64,000 nt of DNA from Pseudomonas maumuensis (GCF_019139675.1 NZ_CP077077.1:1488001-1552000), one strand, 5' to 3'; counted from the stretch's first letter, positions 18,345 through 27,700 are shown. Numbers and translations are program-made. The notes: generated from the sequence alone by a model not told the origin.

Positions 18345-18401
18345 CTGATATTTTTGCCAGTTACCTCCGGCGCCTGAGTGATGCACGCTTGCTGAAAGAT
18401 C
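18345..18401 (+). promoter_or_regulatory. Conserved leader of RHS cassette 2
   Basis: CTGATATTTTTGCCAGTTA at 18345-18363 and CTTGCTGAAAGATC at 18388-18401 repeat the leader found before the first RHS gene, with equal internal spacing and almost equal distance to the ATG (77 bases). Confidence 0.6.
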
Positions 18402-18421
18402 ACACTTTCGCGGAGAGCATC

Positions 18422-19315
18422 ATGGCGATGCAAAATCTAACACTATGTGACCAGCAACATTCAGTTCTGGCGTCGGCAGGTGCTGCTCGAAGCTACCCGC
18501 CTTATGGTGCATTGCCAGCAGCCACTGGCCCACGGCTGGCGTATTGTGGTCAGGCGCGTGAAGCATCGACGGGTTTTTATCACTTGGGTAATGGGTATCG
18601 AAGTTACGACCCTTGCTTGATGCGTTTCTTATCTCCCGATGTGTTGAGCCCGTTCGCGAAGGGCGGCATAAATGCATATGCCTATTGTGCTGGAGATCCG
18701 ATCAACTATCAGGACCGCAGTGGTAGGGTAAAACTTCCACTTAACTGGACACCAAGTAAAGGGTCAGTTCGAGGATTTTCTGATAATTCTAGTCTTGGCG
18801 TAAATGGGTCGAGGATAACTTATAATTCTACCTCCCCAATCTTGACGCGAGCTTACAACTCGTCTGCTGAAATTTTGACGGTAGATCCCTCGTGGCTACC
18901 TGGTCTTACAGAAGCCTGGATGTATGGGTCGGCAAGTGCAGCCGTTGGTCATACATTGGTTGGGCTTAAACAGATGTTCTATAACCCCAAGGCAGCGAAG
19001 GCTAATTTTATCGCAGCAAGCGTTAATGCCGGTGCCGCCGTAATGGCAGGGATAGAATTGTCAATGGGCGTAAGTGGGAATGTTCCAATGAGTGTGGATA
19101 AACAAATTTCATACGGGATTGGTTCCGGTCTTGTTTTCGGTGCGCAAGTTGCGAGTAGCAGCGTTGCTGCTCACATGTCTTGGTCTAAGCCAAGTGCTAG
19201 TAGCGGGCAGTCGGGCGATAGTTTCGAAATGAACGAACTTAATAAAGGTGGTAGATCTTCGAAAGCTGTAGATGGGAATAGTGAGGTGAGTACGCTAGTG
19301 CGTAGCAGCAATTGA
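18422..19315 (+). CDS. Stand-alone RHS repeat-associated core protein, second copy with different tail
   Basis: A 297-residue protein. Residues 1-100 parallel the gene at 16161: LCDQQHSVLASA, RLAYCGQARE, YHLGNGYRSYDPCLMRF, AYAYCAGDPINYQDRSGR. From about residue 105 the tail is unrelated, Ser/Asn/Gly-rich with a hydrophobic Ala/Gly middle, and its DNA is clearly more AT-rich with less typical codons than the flanks. GGAGAG precedes the ATG. No immunity-like gene follows; the next gene is fadL on the other strand. The tail could be a toxin, a membrane anchor or a degraded remnant. Confidence 0.75.
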   Translation: MAMQNLTLCDQQHSVLASAGAARSYPPYGALPAATGPRLAYCGQAREASTGFYHLGNGYRSYDPCLMRFLSPDVLSPFAKGGINAYAYCAGDPINYQDRSGRVKLPLNWTPSKGSVRGFSDNSSLGVNGSRITYNSTSPILTRAYNSSAEILTVDPSWLPGLTEAWMYGSASAAVGHTLVGLKQMFYNPKAAKANFIAASVNAGAAVMAGIELSMGVSGNVPMSVDKQISYGIGSGLVFGAQVASSSVAAHMSWSKPSASSGQSGDSFEMNELNKGGRSSKAVDGNSEVSTLVRSSN

Positions 19316-19446
19316 GTTCGTTTCGGAGACGTTCAAAATCGAAGTGTTCGTCCAAACGCCGGGGGCCGGGTGACGATCTTGCGGCATCAGCGCACGCTCG
19401 TTGGGGTGTAAGGTGAAGTGCATGCTCATGGATTGGCCCGTGCAGG

Positions 19447-19481
19447 CATGAAAAAACCGCCACGAGGGCGGTTTTTTCATG
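19447..19481. terminator. Bidirectional Rho-independent terminator
   Basis: A perfect 15-bp stem (CATGAAAAAACCGCC and its complement) with a 5-base loop (ACGAG) lies between the second RHS gene and fadL. Runs of A and T flank the GC core on both sides, so it can end transcripts from either strand. Confidence 0.9.
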
Positions 19482-19494
19482 CAGCGGGTAGCAC

Positions 19495-20757
19495 TTAGAA
19501 GCGGTAGGTCAGCGAAGCACCCACGCCGTGGGCGCTGTTTTCGTATTTCGCCTGGTAAGTACCTTTGGTCGGGCTTGCCAGGTTGACCTTGGTGTCTTCC
19601 TCCCACAGGTAGGAGTAGGCCACGTCGATGGTCATGTCGTCGTTCGGGCTCCAGCCGGCACCCAGGCTGAAGATCTTGCGATCGCCAGTGGGGATGCGTG
19701 GCGAACGGTCCTGGTTGTTGGTTGGCGACTGATCGACCGAGAAACCGGTGCGCAGTGTCCACTGCTTGTTCACCTTGTAGGCCGCACCAACGGCGCCGGC
19801 CCAGGTGTCATGCCAGTTCTGCTCTTCGGTGATAGTGCCGAACTGAGCGCGCAGCGCCGCAGGTACTTCGTTGTCGACAGTGATGTCCTTCAGGCGGCTC
19901 CAACGGGTGAAGGTGGTGCCGGCGTACAGGGTCCATTGGTCGTCGAGTTCATGAGTGACCGAGAAGTCCACCGATTCGGGTGTCTTGATCTTCAGCTCGG
20001 CATCGAACTTGCTGCCGCTGAATGGGCCGATCAGGGCGCTGTTGACCTTGGTATTGCCTTCGAGCTTGTAGTCCACCATCGAGTGGTAGGTCAGACCGAG
20101 GCGAGTGCGGTCGGTGGCCTGAACCAGGATACCGATGTTGTAGCCGACTGCGGTGTCGTCGCCCTTGATCTTCACTTCGCCATCGTTACGGCCAGGGGTG
20201 AAGCGGTTGATGATATTCGAACCGAGCTCACCTTTGATCTTGTTGATGGTTGGACCGAAGCCGATCGACACTTTGTCGTTGAACGCATAGCTGATGGTGG
20301 GCTGGAAGGTCACCACTTCGACGTGGCTCTTCTTGCCCCAGTAGCGGGCGGCATCGCCGCTGCCGTAGTCGGTCACCAGACCGAAGGGCACATACACGCC
20401 GAAACCGACAGCCCAATGGTCATCGATCGGCTTGACGTAGAAGCCCATCGGCACACCGACGGTAGGAACCATGTCACCGTCGGTTTCTCCCCCGAGGTTG
20501 CTGCCACGGCCCGAGATATCGGACTTGGCGAAAATGGCTGCGCCGCCCACGGTTACTTCCTGACGCTTGAGGCGTGACATACCTGCCGGGTTTCCGTAAA
20601 CCGTGCTGGCATCATCGGCAGAAGAAGAACGCCCCGCAAAACCTGTTCCCATGCCGCTGACACTTTGTTCGTTCAGCGCGAAACCGCTGGCGAGCAAGTG
20701 GCTGGAAGCGAAGGCAACGGCAATACCGAGAGAGGTTTTGAGCAATACTTTTTTCAT
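19495..20757 (-). CDS. fadL: Outer-membrane long-chain fatty-acid transporter FadL family
   Basis: A 420-residue beta-barrel protein. The signal peptide is MKKVLLKTSLGIAVAFASSH with cleavage near LLASG, and the mature N-terminus (GFALNEQSVSGMGTGFAG) is typical of FadL/OmpP1/TodX. The NPA motif appears in YGNPAGMSRL, and the protein ends in a barrel-closing Phe (LTYRF). The ATG at 20757 has AAGGAG upstream. It brings long-chain fatty acids or other hydrophobic compounds across the outer membrane, consistent with the fadD pair at 60-64 kb. Confidence 0.9.
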   Translation of the reverse strand: MKKVLLKTSLGIAVAFASSHLLASGFALNEQSVSGMGTGFAGRSSSADDASTVYGNPAGMSRLKRQEVTVGGAAIFAKSDISGRGSNLGGETDGDMVPTVGVPMGFYVKPIDDHWAVGFGVYVPFGLVTDYGSGDAARYWGKKSHVEVVTFQPTISYAFNDKVSIGFGPTINKIKGELGSNIINRFTPGRNDGEVKIKGDDTAVGYNIGILVQATDRTRLGLTYHSMVDYKLEGNTKVNSALIGPFSGSKFDAELKIKTPESVDFSVTHELDDQWTLYAGTTFTRWSRLKDITVDNEVPAALRAQFGTITEEQNWHDTWAGAVGAAYKVNKQWTLRTGFSVDQSPTNNQDRSPRIPTGDRKIFSLGAGWSPNDDMTIDVAYSYLWEEDTKVNLASPTKGTYQAKYENSAHGVGASLTYRF

Positions 20758-20901
20758 TATTAGAAACTCCTTGGGATCTCCGAGGCGGAAAGCTACCAAT
20801 AAATCCCGCGCTGCGCTATAGGCTAGAACGCAGGAGATAGAGCGGTTTTGTAGGACAATCCGACCAAAATTCCATTTTTTTCAGTTGTGGGGCGTGGCTG
20901 T

Positions 20902-21384
20902 TCAGGAGGCTTGGGTGAGCATCGGCTCGATGCAATGGTGCCAGGCTTGAGTGAAATCCCGCAGGCGTCCCTGGGGGTGGAAGGTCTGTCGCCAGATCCG
21001 CGCCAGGCCCAACAGGTCATCGGCGGCTGGTAACGGTATGGCCTGCTCTTCGATCAGCATCCAGGCGATGGCGGTGGCGTAGCGCAGGTTGACGGTCAGT
21101 TCGAGGTGCGGGCCGCCGAGGAAGGCATGCTGGCTGGCCAGGCCGCGGACAAGGCTGGCCAGTTCGGGGTCGCGGGCGAGGTATTCGTCCCACAAACAAC
21201 GGTGACGATTCTCACCGATTCGGTAAAGCCCGTGGCCGCGTCGGTCATGCAGGGCAGACCCCAATCCCGACTGGCTTGCGGCAATGCCCAGTAACAAAGC
21301 TTCTGCGCTGTCGCAGTGGCGGCCCAGGTAGATCAGGGTCGGTCGGATTACGTATTGGCTCAACTCGTTCGCAGCGATGCCCAT
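20902..21384 (-). CDS. Hypothetical protein, possibly degenerate lysozyme-like/phage-type fold
   Basis: A 160-residue soluble protein. LLLGIAASQSGLG (about 31-43) followed by a glycine-rich loop and LYRIGENRHRCLWDEYLA recalls, from memory, phage-type peptidoglycan hydrolases that read LLLGTAAVESNLG then GIYQIEPATHRDIWDNYL. If so, the catalytic Glu is replaced by Gln or Ser and the protein is likely inactive. Helix-rich C-terminus with several Trp. No phage genes are nearby. The start at 21384 is the first ATG. Confidence 0.6.
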   Translation of the reverse strand: MGIAANELSQYVIRPTLIYLGRHCDSAEALLLGIAASQSGLGSALHDRRGHGLYRIGENRHRCLWDEYLARDPELASLVRGLASQHAFLGGPHLELTVNLRYATAIAWMLIEEQAIPLPAADDLLGLARIWRQTFHPQGRLRDFTQAWHHCIEPMLTQAS

Positions 21385-21627
21385 GATGCCCTCTGCTGAA
21401 AGGGCCGACGGGCACTGGAGCTTGGCAGCTGGTGAGTGGTCAGGCCCGCCGGAAGCGGCAGTTGCCGCTCGAGTTGAAGTGTAGTGTGATAACTGTGCTG
21501 TAAAGGGCTGTTTTTAAATCGTTTGCAGCCTGAAGGCGCGGCGTATATGCCCGCTGGCGATTAAGCCAATTACCTTCAGGCTGGCGCATGCATGATGTAT
21601 TCAGGGCGTGAATTACTCGCCATTCAT

Positions 21628-21852
21628 TCATGCGGTCAACGACTGGCGCGCACGCTCGATCACGGCCTGCAGCGGCTCGGCCCGGTTGTATTGTTCCGGG
21701 TAGAGACGCTCGCTGTGGCAGGCGATGCCATGCTCGTCCACCAAGGTAAAGCTGAAGCTGCCCTTGCGCGGGGCAACGATAAGGCACTTCAGTGGGGCGA
21801 AGGCCTGGGAAAGGGTGCCAAAGGCAGCCTGGATCTGTTGATGGTTACTCAT
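21628..21852 (-). CDS. Small conserved hypothetical protein (74 aa)
   Basis: A 74-residue soluble protein starting MSNHQQIQAAFGTLSQAF. The ATG at 21852 is preferred to an earlier one at 21897, because AGGAAC lies before it and the upstream codons look non-coding. The middle has alternating hydrophobic residues (KCLIVAPRKGSFSFTLVDEHG) suggesting a small beta-sheet, with a C-terminal helix. I recognise no domain. Confidence 0.6.
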   Translation of the reverse strand: MSNHQQIQAAFGTLSQAFAPLKCLIVAPRKGSFSFTLVDEHGIACHSERLYPEQYNRAEPLQAVIERARQSLTA

Positions 21853-22437
21853 ATTGTTGGATGTTCCTGCGTAAGACACGGTGTTTGATCCGTGCACAAT
21901 AGAAACGTTCCAGTGACGTCTTTATTAAGGAGACGCAGAACCTGACTGGAACAGGGCAGCCAGAGAGGCGCATGCAATAAGTGGCGCTGGGCTGACTGGT
22001 AGGTACGACAGAAGGCAGGCAGCACACCGACACCAGGGTTCTGGGCGTCGGGGAAGATCCTGATCAATCTGAAAACGTGATTCGTGCTGGGCAAGGGTTT
22101 GCCGAGTGAATCATCGAATGGGCCGGTCCCGATGGGGCAGCGCCTGCTCGTCTTGAGCGCCGGGCTGTAGGGACAAAGTGGCCAGAATGACTTCAGCTGG
22201 GTACTAACGGGGCGCAACCCTACGCGAACATTCAAGGGTTGGCAAGCTTTTATTTTCTTGCGGGAAGCCGACCATTATGTCGCCTATTGCACCTGCTGTG
22301 AAGAGGGGGAAATGCCCCGGGAATCGTCTTGATGTACCGTTTTCGTGCGCAGCGTGCTGTTTGATGGTGCAGTTGTACACACTCGCCCGGAGACTTGTAA
22401 CGCTCTTGCAACATCCTGTGGAAGGCTCGCCAATGAC

Positions 22438-22458
22438 TTGACTTAGGGCTTAAGTCAA
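22438..22458. repeat. Inverted repeat TTGACTTA / TAAGTCAA
   Basis: Two perfectly complementary 8-base arms are separated by GGGCT. The adjacent sequence is A-rich (GAAAAAAAACAC), so it may be a hairpin at an RNA end or an operator. No gene is directly next to it. Confidence 0.45.
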
Positions 22459-22548
22459 TGAAAAAAAACACTAAATTTTGCTGGTGAAAAAATCGACAGT
22501 TTGACCGAAAGCCCCATTTCACAGGGGTTTGAGGGCTGCCTCAAGGGG

Positions 22549-22583
22549 TTGTCCACCGAGTTATCCACAGGTTCTGTGGATTG
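22549..22583. promoter_or_regulatory. Cluster of DnaA-box-like sequences
   Basis: TTATCCACA at 22561-22569 is a perfect consensus DnaA box. TTGTCCACC at 22549-22557 is a weaker copy in the same orientation. TGTGGATTG at 22575-22583 is an inverted copy. The last two boxes form a perfect 8-bp inverted repeat (ATCCACAG-GTT-CTGTGGAT). Box starts are 12 and 14 bases apart. This may be a DnaA-binding site controlling a neighbour, or chance; it is not oriC by context. Confidence 0.45.
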
Positions 22584-22625
22584 TCCCGGGCGCTTGCTCT
22601 AGGACGGGCGTGCCAGCCGTTTCAT

Positions 22626-22642
22626 CGATTGTCCGACAATCG
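22626..22642. promoter_or_regulatory. Palindrome CGATTGTC-C-GACAATCG
   Basis: A perfect 8-bp inverted repeat around one central base, typical of a dimeric-repressor site. TTGTCCGACAA-type sites are known for several regulator families, but I cannot assign one. It lies 150 bp before the Sel1-like gene. Confidence 0.45.
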
Positions 22643-22664
22643 GTGGCCTAGGCTGGCATGGGCA

Positions 22665-22679
22665 TTTTCCCTGGGAAAA
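22665..22679. promoter_or_regulatory. Palindrome TTTTCCC-T-GGGAAAA
   Basis: A perfect 7-bp inverted repeat around one central T, 23 bp after the previous palindrome and 113 bp before the Sel1-like start. It could be an operator for that gene. Confidence 0.4.
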
Positions 22680-22791
22680 CGTCAAGAAAAAAACAGGGAA
22701 AGAATTTGTCGATCCACCGAAAGTCGCCCGGGCCAGTCGCTGAAAAAAGGAGTAGAGTGGCGCGCCTCTCGAGTCTCCCTTGCTGTTGGTC

Positions 22792-23211
22792 ATGAAGCTT
22801 CGCGGTAAACACCTCGCCAGTCCTGATGCCTCGCCATCGCTGCCTTCCCCCAAGCGCTTTTCCCTGAAAGTGGCCCTGTGGCTGCTCGATAGTCCCCATC
22901 TGGGCGACAAGCCCAGTGTCAAGCACCTGGCCGGACGCATGCTCAAGCAACCGGCGCGCCAGGGCGTGGTGGTAGCCCAAAGCCGCTTGGGGCAGATGCT
23001 CTGCCGTGACTGTGGCAATGCCCGCGACCGACGCATCGGTCATGAACTGTTGCGCCAGGCGGCCCGCGCCGGTGATCGCCGAGCTCAGCTGGAATATGGC
23101 CGGCTGTGCCAGGCCCAGGCACCTGAACAGGCGCGTTTTTGGCTGGAGCTGGCGGCGGGGCAGGGCTCGCAGGAGGCGCGGCGCTTGTTGCGCCAATGGT
23201 TCCCCGGCTAA
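22792..23211 (+). CDS. Sel1-like/tetratricopeptide-type small protein
   Basis: A 139-residue protein with a basic N-terminus and helical pairs in its second half (AQSRLGQMLC, HELLRQAARAGDRRAQLEYGRL, ARFWLELAAGQGSQEARRLL) fitting the Sel1 repeat pattern. No signal peptide. The ATG at 22792 is chosen because in-frame upstream codons are poor. Sel1 repeats mediate protein contacts. It lies 72 bp before rmuC and may be co-transcribed with it. Confidence 0.7.
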   Translation: MKLRGKHLASPDASPSLPSPKRFSLKVALWLLDSPHLGDKPSVKHLAGRMLKQPARQGVVVAQSRLGQMLCRDCGNARDRRIGHELLRQAARAGDRRAQLEYGRLCQAQAPEQARFWLELAAGQGSQEARRLLRQWFPG

Positions 23212-23283
23212 TGGCCGTACAGGCAAGCGCGCCAGCAGCCTGATAAGCTGCGCAGCATCAATCAGCGTTCGATCGGGGTAGGC

Positions 23284-24756
23284 ATGACAGTGGATCTGAC
23301 CAGCATTCTGCTGGGCTTGGTGGCAGGTGCCGTGCCTTGCCTGGGCTGGGTCATGCAGGTTCAGCGCGGGCAAGGTGCGCGCAAGGCCGAACAAGCGCTG
23401 CTTGCAGAGCGCCTTACCGCCGCGCAGCTGGCCCAGGCCGGACTGCAGGCGCAGCTGGAGGCCAGTCGTGACGAAATCAGCGACCTCAGCGAGGCCAATA
23501 CCGTCAAGCAGACCCAACTGGCCGCCCAGGGCCGTGAGCTGGAGTTGCTGCAGATCGACCGCGACAACAGCCGCGACGCCGCCCACGCCTGGCACCTCGA
23601 ACGCGCCAATCGCGAGGCCGAGCTGCGCCGCCTGGAGGCGCAGGCCGCACGGCTGGAGGCCGAGTTGCGCGAGCAGCAGGAAAGCCACCAGCAACGCCTG
23701 GAAGACTTGCAGGAAGCCCGCGACACCCTGCGCGCCCAGTTCGCCGACCTGGCCACCAAGATCTTCGATGAGCGCGAACAACGCTTCGCCCAGACCAGCC
23801 AGCAGCACCTGGGGCAATTGCTCGACCCGCTCAAGGAGCGCATCCAGGCCTTCGAGAAGCGTGTCGAGGAAAGCTACCAGCAGGAAGCCCGCGAGCGGTT
23901 CTCCCTGGGCAAGGAACTCGAACGGCTACAGCAACTCAACCTGCGCCTGTCCGACGAAGCCACCAACCTCACCCAGGCACTGAAGGGCCAGAAGACCCAG
24001 GGCAACTGGGGCGAATTGATCCTGGAGCGGGTGCTGGAGCATGCGGGCCTGGAGAAGGGCCGTGAGTACCAGACCCAGGTCAGCCTCAAGAGCGCTGATG
24101 GCGAGCGCTTCCAACCCGATGTGCTGATCATGCTGCCGGGCGACAAGCAGGTGGTGGTCGATGCCAAGGTCAGCCTTACCGCCTACCAGCAATTCGTCGG
24201 CAACAACGACGAGGCGGCGCTCAAGCAACACGTGCAATCGCTGCGCAACCACGTCAAGGGCCTTTCGAGCAAGGATTACAACCGCCTCGAAGGCCTGCAC
24301 AGCCTGGATTTCGTGCTGTTGTTCGTGCCCATCGAGGCGGCCTTCTCGGCCGCACTGCAGGCCGAACCGAACCTGTTCCAGGAAGCTTTCGACCGACAGA
24401 TCGTGATCGTCAGCCCGACGACCCTATTGGCCACCCTGCGGGTGATTGACAGCCTGTGGAAGCAGGAGCGCCAGGGGCAGAACGCCCGCGAGATCGCCGA
24501 GCGCGCCGGTTGGCTGTACGACAAGTTCGTGCTGTTCATCCAGGACCTGGACGAGCTCGGTACGCGTCTGGCCCAGGTCGACAAGGCCTACGCCGCGGCA
24601 CGCAACAAGTTGTGCGAGGGACGCGGCAACCTGGTCAGCCGCAGCGAGCAGCTCAAGCTGCTCGGCGCGCGGGCCAGCAAAAGCCTGCCGGCGGAGCTGA
24701 TCGAGCGCGCCCTGACCGACGAGGCACTTACTGAACCAGGCTCAGATGCCGATTGA
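23284..24756 (+). CDS. rmuC: DNA recombination protein RmuC homologue
   Basis: A 490-residue protein. It has an N-terminal membrane-anchor-like helix (about 5-25), a long coiled coil rich in Glu, Gln, Arg and Ala (about 30-210) and the RmuC nuclease-like domain (about 220-450: GNWGELILERVLEHAGLEKG, PDVLIMLPGDKQVVVDAKVSL, LLFVPIEAAFSAAL). In E. coli it limits inversions at short inverted repeats. Its last 29 bp overlap the 3' end of the convergent sensor-kinase gene. Confidence 0.93.
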   Translation: MTVDLTSILLGLVAGAVPCLGWVMQVQRGQGARKAEQALLAERLTAAQLAQAGLQAQLEASRDEISDLSEANTVKQTQLAAQGRELELLQIDRDNSRDAAHAWHLERANREAELRRLEAQAARLEAELREQQESHQQRLEDLQEARDTLRAQFADLATKIFDEREQRFAQTSQQHLGQLLDPLKERIQAFEKRVEESYQQEARERFSLGKELERLQQLNLRLSDEATNLTQALKGQKTQGNWGELILERVLEHAGLEKGREYQTQVSLKSADGERFQPDVLIMLPGDKQVVVDAKVSLTAYQQFVGNNDEAALKQHVQSLRNHVKGLSSKDYNRLEGLHSLDFVLLFVPIEAAFSAALQAEPNLFQEAFDRQIVIVSPTTLLATLRVIDSLWKQERQGQNAREIAERAGWLYDKFVLFIQDLDELGTRLAQVDKAYAAARNKLCEGRGNLVSRSEQLKLLGARASKSLPAELIERALTDEALTEPGSDAD

Positions 24757-27700
24757 GCAAGGCGCGCAAGGCTGCCGGTTTAACCGGCTTGGCCAGGTAG
24801 TCCAGGCCCGCGGCATGAACCATGGCGATGGTCTCGTTGCGCCCGTCGGCGCTGATCACCACACCAGGCACCGGCTCGCCCAGACGCGCCCGTAGCCAAC
24901 CCATCAGCCCGGTGCCGGTCTCGCCGTCATCCAGGTGGTAGTCCACCAACGCCAGGTGTGGGCGCAGGCCCTTGCCGAGCAGGGCTTCGCATTCGGCCTG
25001 GTTGCGCGCGGTCCACACCTGGCAGCCCCAGCGGCTGAGCAGGCTGTTCATGCCGATGAGGATGCTGTCTTCGTTGTCCACGCACAGCACCTGCAGCCCG
25101 GCCAGTGGCTGGCCGGCCTGTTCCACGGGGGCGGGCGTCGCGGGCGCGGGGCTGCGGGCGATGGGCACGCTGACGCGGAACACGCTGCCCTTGCCCGGCC
25201 AGGACCGTACCTCCAGTGCGTGCCCGAGCACCCGGCACAAACCATCGGCGATCGCCAGGCCCAGCCCCAGGCCTTTCTCGGCGCGGGTCTGGTGGCTGTC
25301 CAGGCGCTTGAACTCCTGGAAGATCACCGCCAGCTTGTCGTCGGCGATGCCTGGGCCGCGGTCCCACACTTCAAGCCACAGGTTTTCACCCTTGTGTCGG
25401 GCGCCGAGCAGGATCGGGCCTTTGCCGTAGCGCAGGGCGTTGGTGAGGAAGTTCTGCAGCACCCGGCGCAGCAGCTTCATGTCGCTGTCGACGCGCAGGC
25501 GGCTGCCGCGCAGGCGGAACTCCAGGCCTTTTTCGGCGGCCAGTACCTTGAACTCGGTGCCGAGGGTATCGAACAGCTCGTTGAGGGCGAAGGGCTTGAT
25601 GTCGGGGGTGACCTTGCCGTTCTCAAGGCGCGAGATGTCGAGTAGGTCGCTGATCAGCTCTTCGGCCGAGCGCAGTGAACTGTCCATGTGCTGCACCAGC
25701 TGCCGGGCTTCGTCGTTCATGCCTTCGGCCTGCTGCGACAGGGCGGCGGAGAACAGCCGGGCGGCGTTGAGCGGTTGCATCAGGTCGTGGCTGACGGCGG
25801 CAAGGAAGCGGGTCTTGGATTGGCTGACCGCCTCGGCGCGGCTCTTGGCCTCGGTGAGTGCCTGGTTCAGCTGCGACAGCTCGTGGGTACGCTCGGCGAC
25901 CCGCTGCTCCAGCCCCTCGTTGGAGTCGCGCAGAGCCTGCTCGGCTTCGCGGAACGGGGTGATGTCGGTGAAGCTCATGACGAAGCCGCCGCCGGGCATC
26001 GGGTTGCCGATCAGTTCGATCACCCGGCCATTGGGGAACAGCCGCTCGGAGGAATGCGCGCGGCCCTGGCGCATCCAGTGCAGGCGCCGCGCCACATGCA
26101 CCTGGGCCTCGCCCGGGCCGCACAGGCCGCGTTCGGCGTTGTAGCGGATGATGTCGGCGATCGGTCGGCCGACGCTGATCAGCCCGTCGGGGTAGTTGAA
26201 CAGTTCGAGGTAGCGGCGGTTCCAGGCCACCAGGTGCAGGTTCTGGTCGACCACGCTGATGCCCTGGTTGATGTTCTCGATGGCCCCCTGCAACAGCGCC
26301 CGGTTGAACTGCAGCACTTCGCTGGCTTCGTCGGCGATGCGCACCACGTCCTCGAGCTGCATGTCGCGGCCCTCGATGGCGGCCTTGACCACGGCGCGGG
26401 TCGAGGAGGTGCCGAGCACACCGGCCAGCAGCCGTTCGGTGTGTTCGATCCAATCACCGTCGGCGTTCTGGTTGGGATTGAAGCCCTTGCCTTGGCGGTA
26501 GGCGAAGCGGATGAAGCTTTGCCGGGCGCGCTCCTCACCGACGAAGCGCGCGGCGAGCTTGAGCAGGTCGTCGATCTGCACCGCCAGCAAGGGTTTGCTG
26601 GAGGGGCGTGCGTTGGTCTGCTGGCCGATGAAGCGTCCGGCCTGCCAGTGCTCGGAGACCCGTGTGCGCGACAGGATCGAGACCCAGACGAACAGGGTGA
26701 AGTTGCCCGCCAGCGATAGCACCACGCCTTGGGTCAGCGGGGTGATCGGCAGGTTGAGCGGGTTGCCGTGCAGCCAGGCCAGGCCTGGGAACAGTTGCAG
26801 CGACCAGCCCAGGCTATGGGCGGCGATCGGCAGGACCAGGGTGTAGAACCACAGGAAGATACCGGCGGCCAGGCCCGCGAACACGCCGCGGCGGTTGGCC
26901 TGTTTCCAGTACAGCGCGCCGAGCATGGCCGGGGTCAGCTGGGTGACCGCGGCGAAGGCGATCTGGCCGATGGTCGCCAGGCTCGCGGTGGAGCCCAGCA
27001 GGCGGTAGCTGACGTAGGCCAGCAGCAGGATCACCACGATGGTCACCCGGCGCACCGAGAGCATCCAGTGGCGGAACACCTCGAACGGCCGCTCGGCGTT
27101 GTTGCGACGCAGCAGCCAGGGCAGCAGCATGTCGTTGGAGACCATGGTCGACAGCGCCACGGCCTCGACGATGACCATACCGGTGGCCGCCGAGGCGCCG
27201 CCGATGAAGGCCAGCAGGGCCAGGCTCGGGTGGGCCTCGGCCAGCGGCAGGCTGATCACGAACGAGTCGGAGATCACCGTGCCCGGCAGCAGCATCTGCC
27301 CGGCCAGGGCGATGGGCACCACGAACAGTGCGGCCAGGGCCAGGTATAGCGGGAACACCCAGCGCGCCAGGCGCATGTCCTGGGGCTCGATGTTCTCCAC
27401 CACGGTGACGTGGAATTGCCGCGGCAGGCAGATGATCGCCATCATCGCCACGGCGGTCTGCACCACCATCGACGGCCAATTGATGGTTTCTTCCCAGTAG
27501 TCGTTCAGATGCACGGATTGCCGGGCCTGGGTGAACAGGTCGTCGAAGCCGTCGTACAGGTTGAACACCACAAAGGCGCCCACGGCAAGGAAGGCCAGCA
27601 GCTTGACCAGCGATTCGAAGGCGATTGCCAGGACCATGCCGCGGTGGTGCTCGGTGACATCCAGGCTGCGGGTGCCGAAGACGATGGCGAACAGCGCCAG

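Larger units (their letters stand above)
21853..22791. other. Long gene-poor stretch with several palindromes
   Basis: No convincing coding frame is present in 939 bp. Short open frames exist on both strands but lack ribosome sites and normal codon use. The right half is AT-richer and holds four symmetrical elements listed separately (22438-22458, 22549-22583, 22626-22642, 22665-22679). The left half (21880-22250) shows nothing I can name. The stretch could include the promoter of the Sel1-like gene at 22792, a small RNA, or a protein-binding region. Confidence 0.5.

Noticed and set aside
16161..19315. A type VI secretion or full RHS toxin locus.
   Set aside because: No vgrG, hcp, PAAR, long RHS shell or immunity gene is visible; only the core-containing short genes are present.
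21849..22235. A 128-codon frame on the minus strand in the gene-poor stretch.
   Set aside because: No ribosome site, atypical codon use and Ser/Pro/Leu/Arg-rich composition; overlaps the 5' end of the small gene at 21628.
22549..22583. A chromosomal origin, suggested by DnaA-like boxes.
   Set aside because: No dnaA, dnaN, rpmH or parAB genes nearby, too few boxes and no long AT-rich unwinding region.
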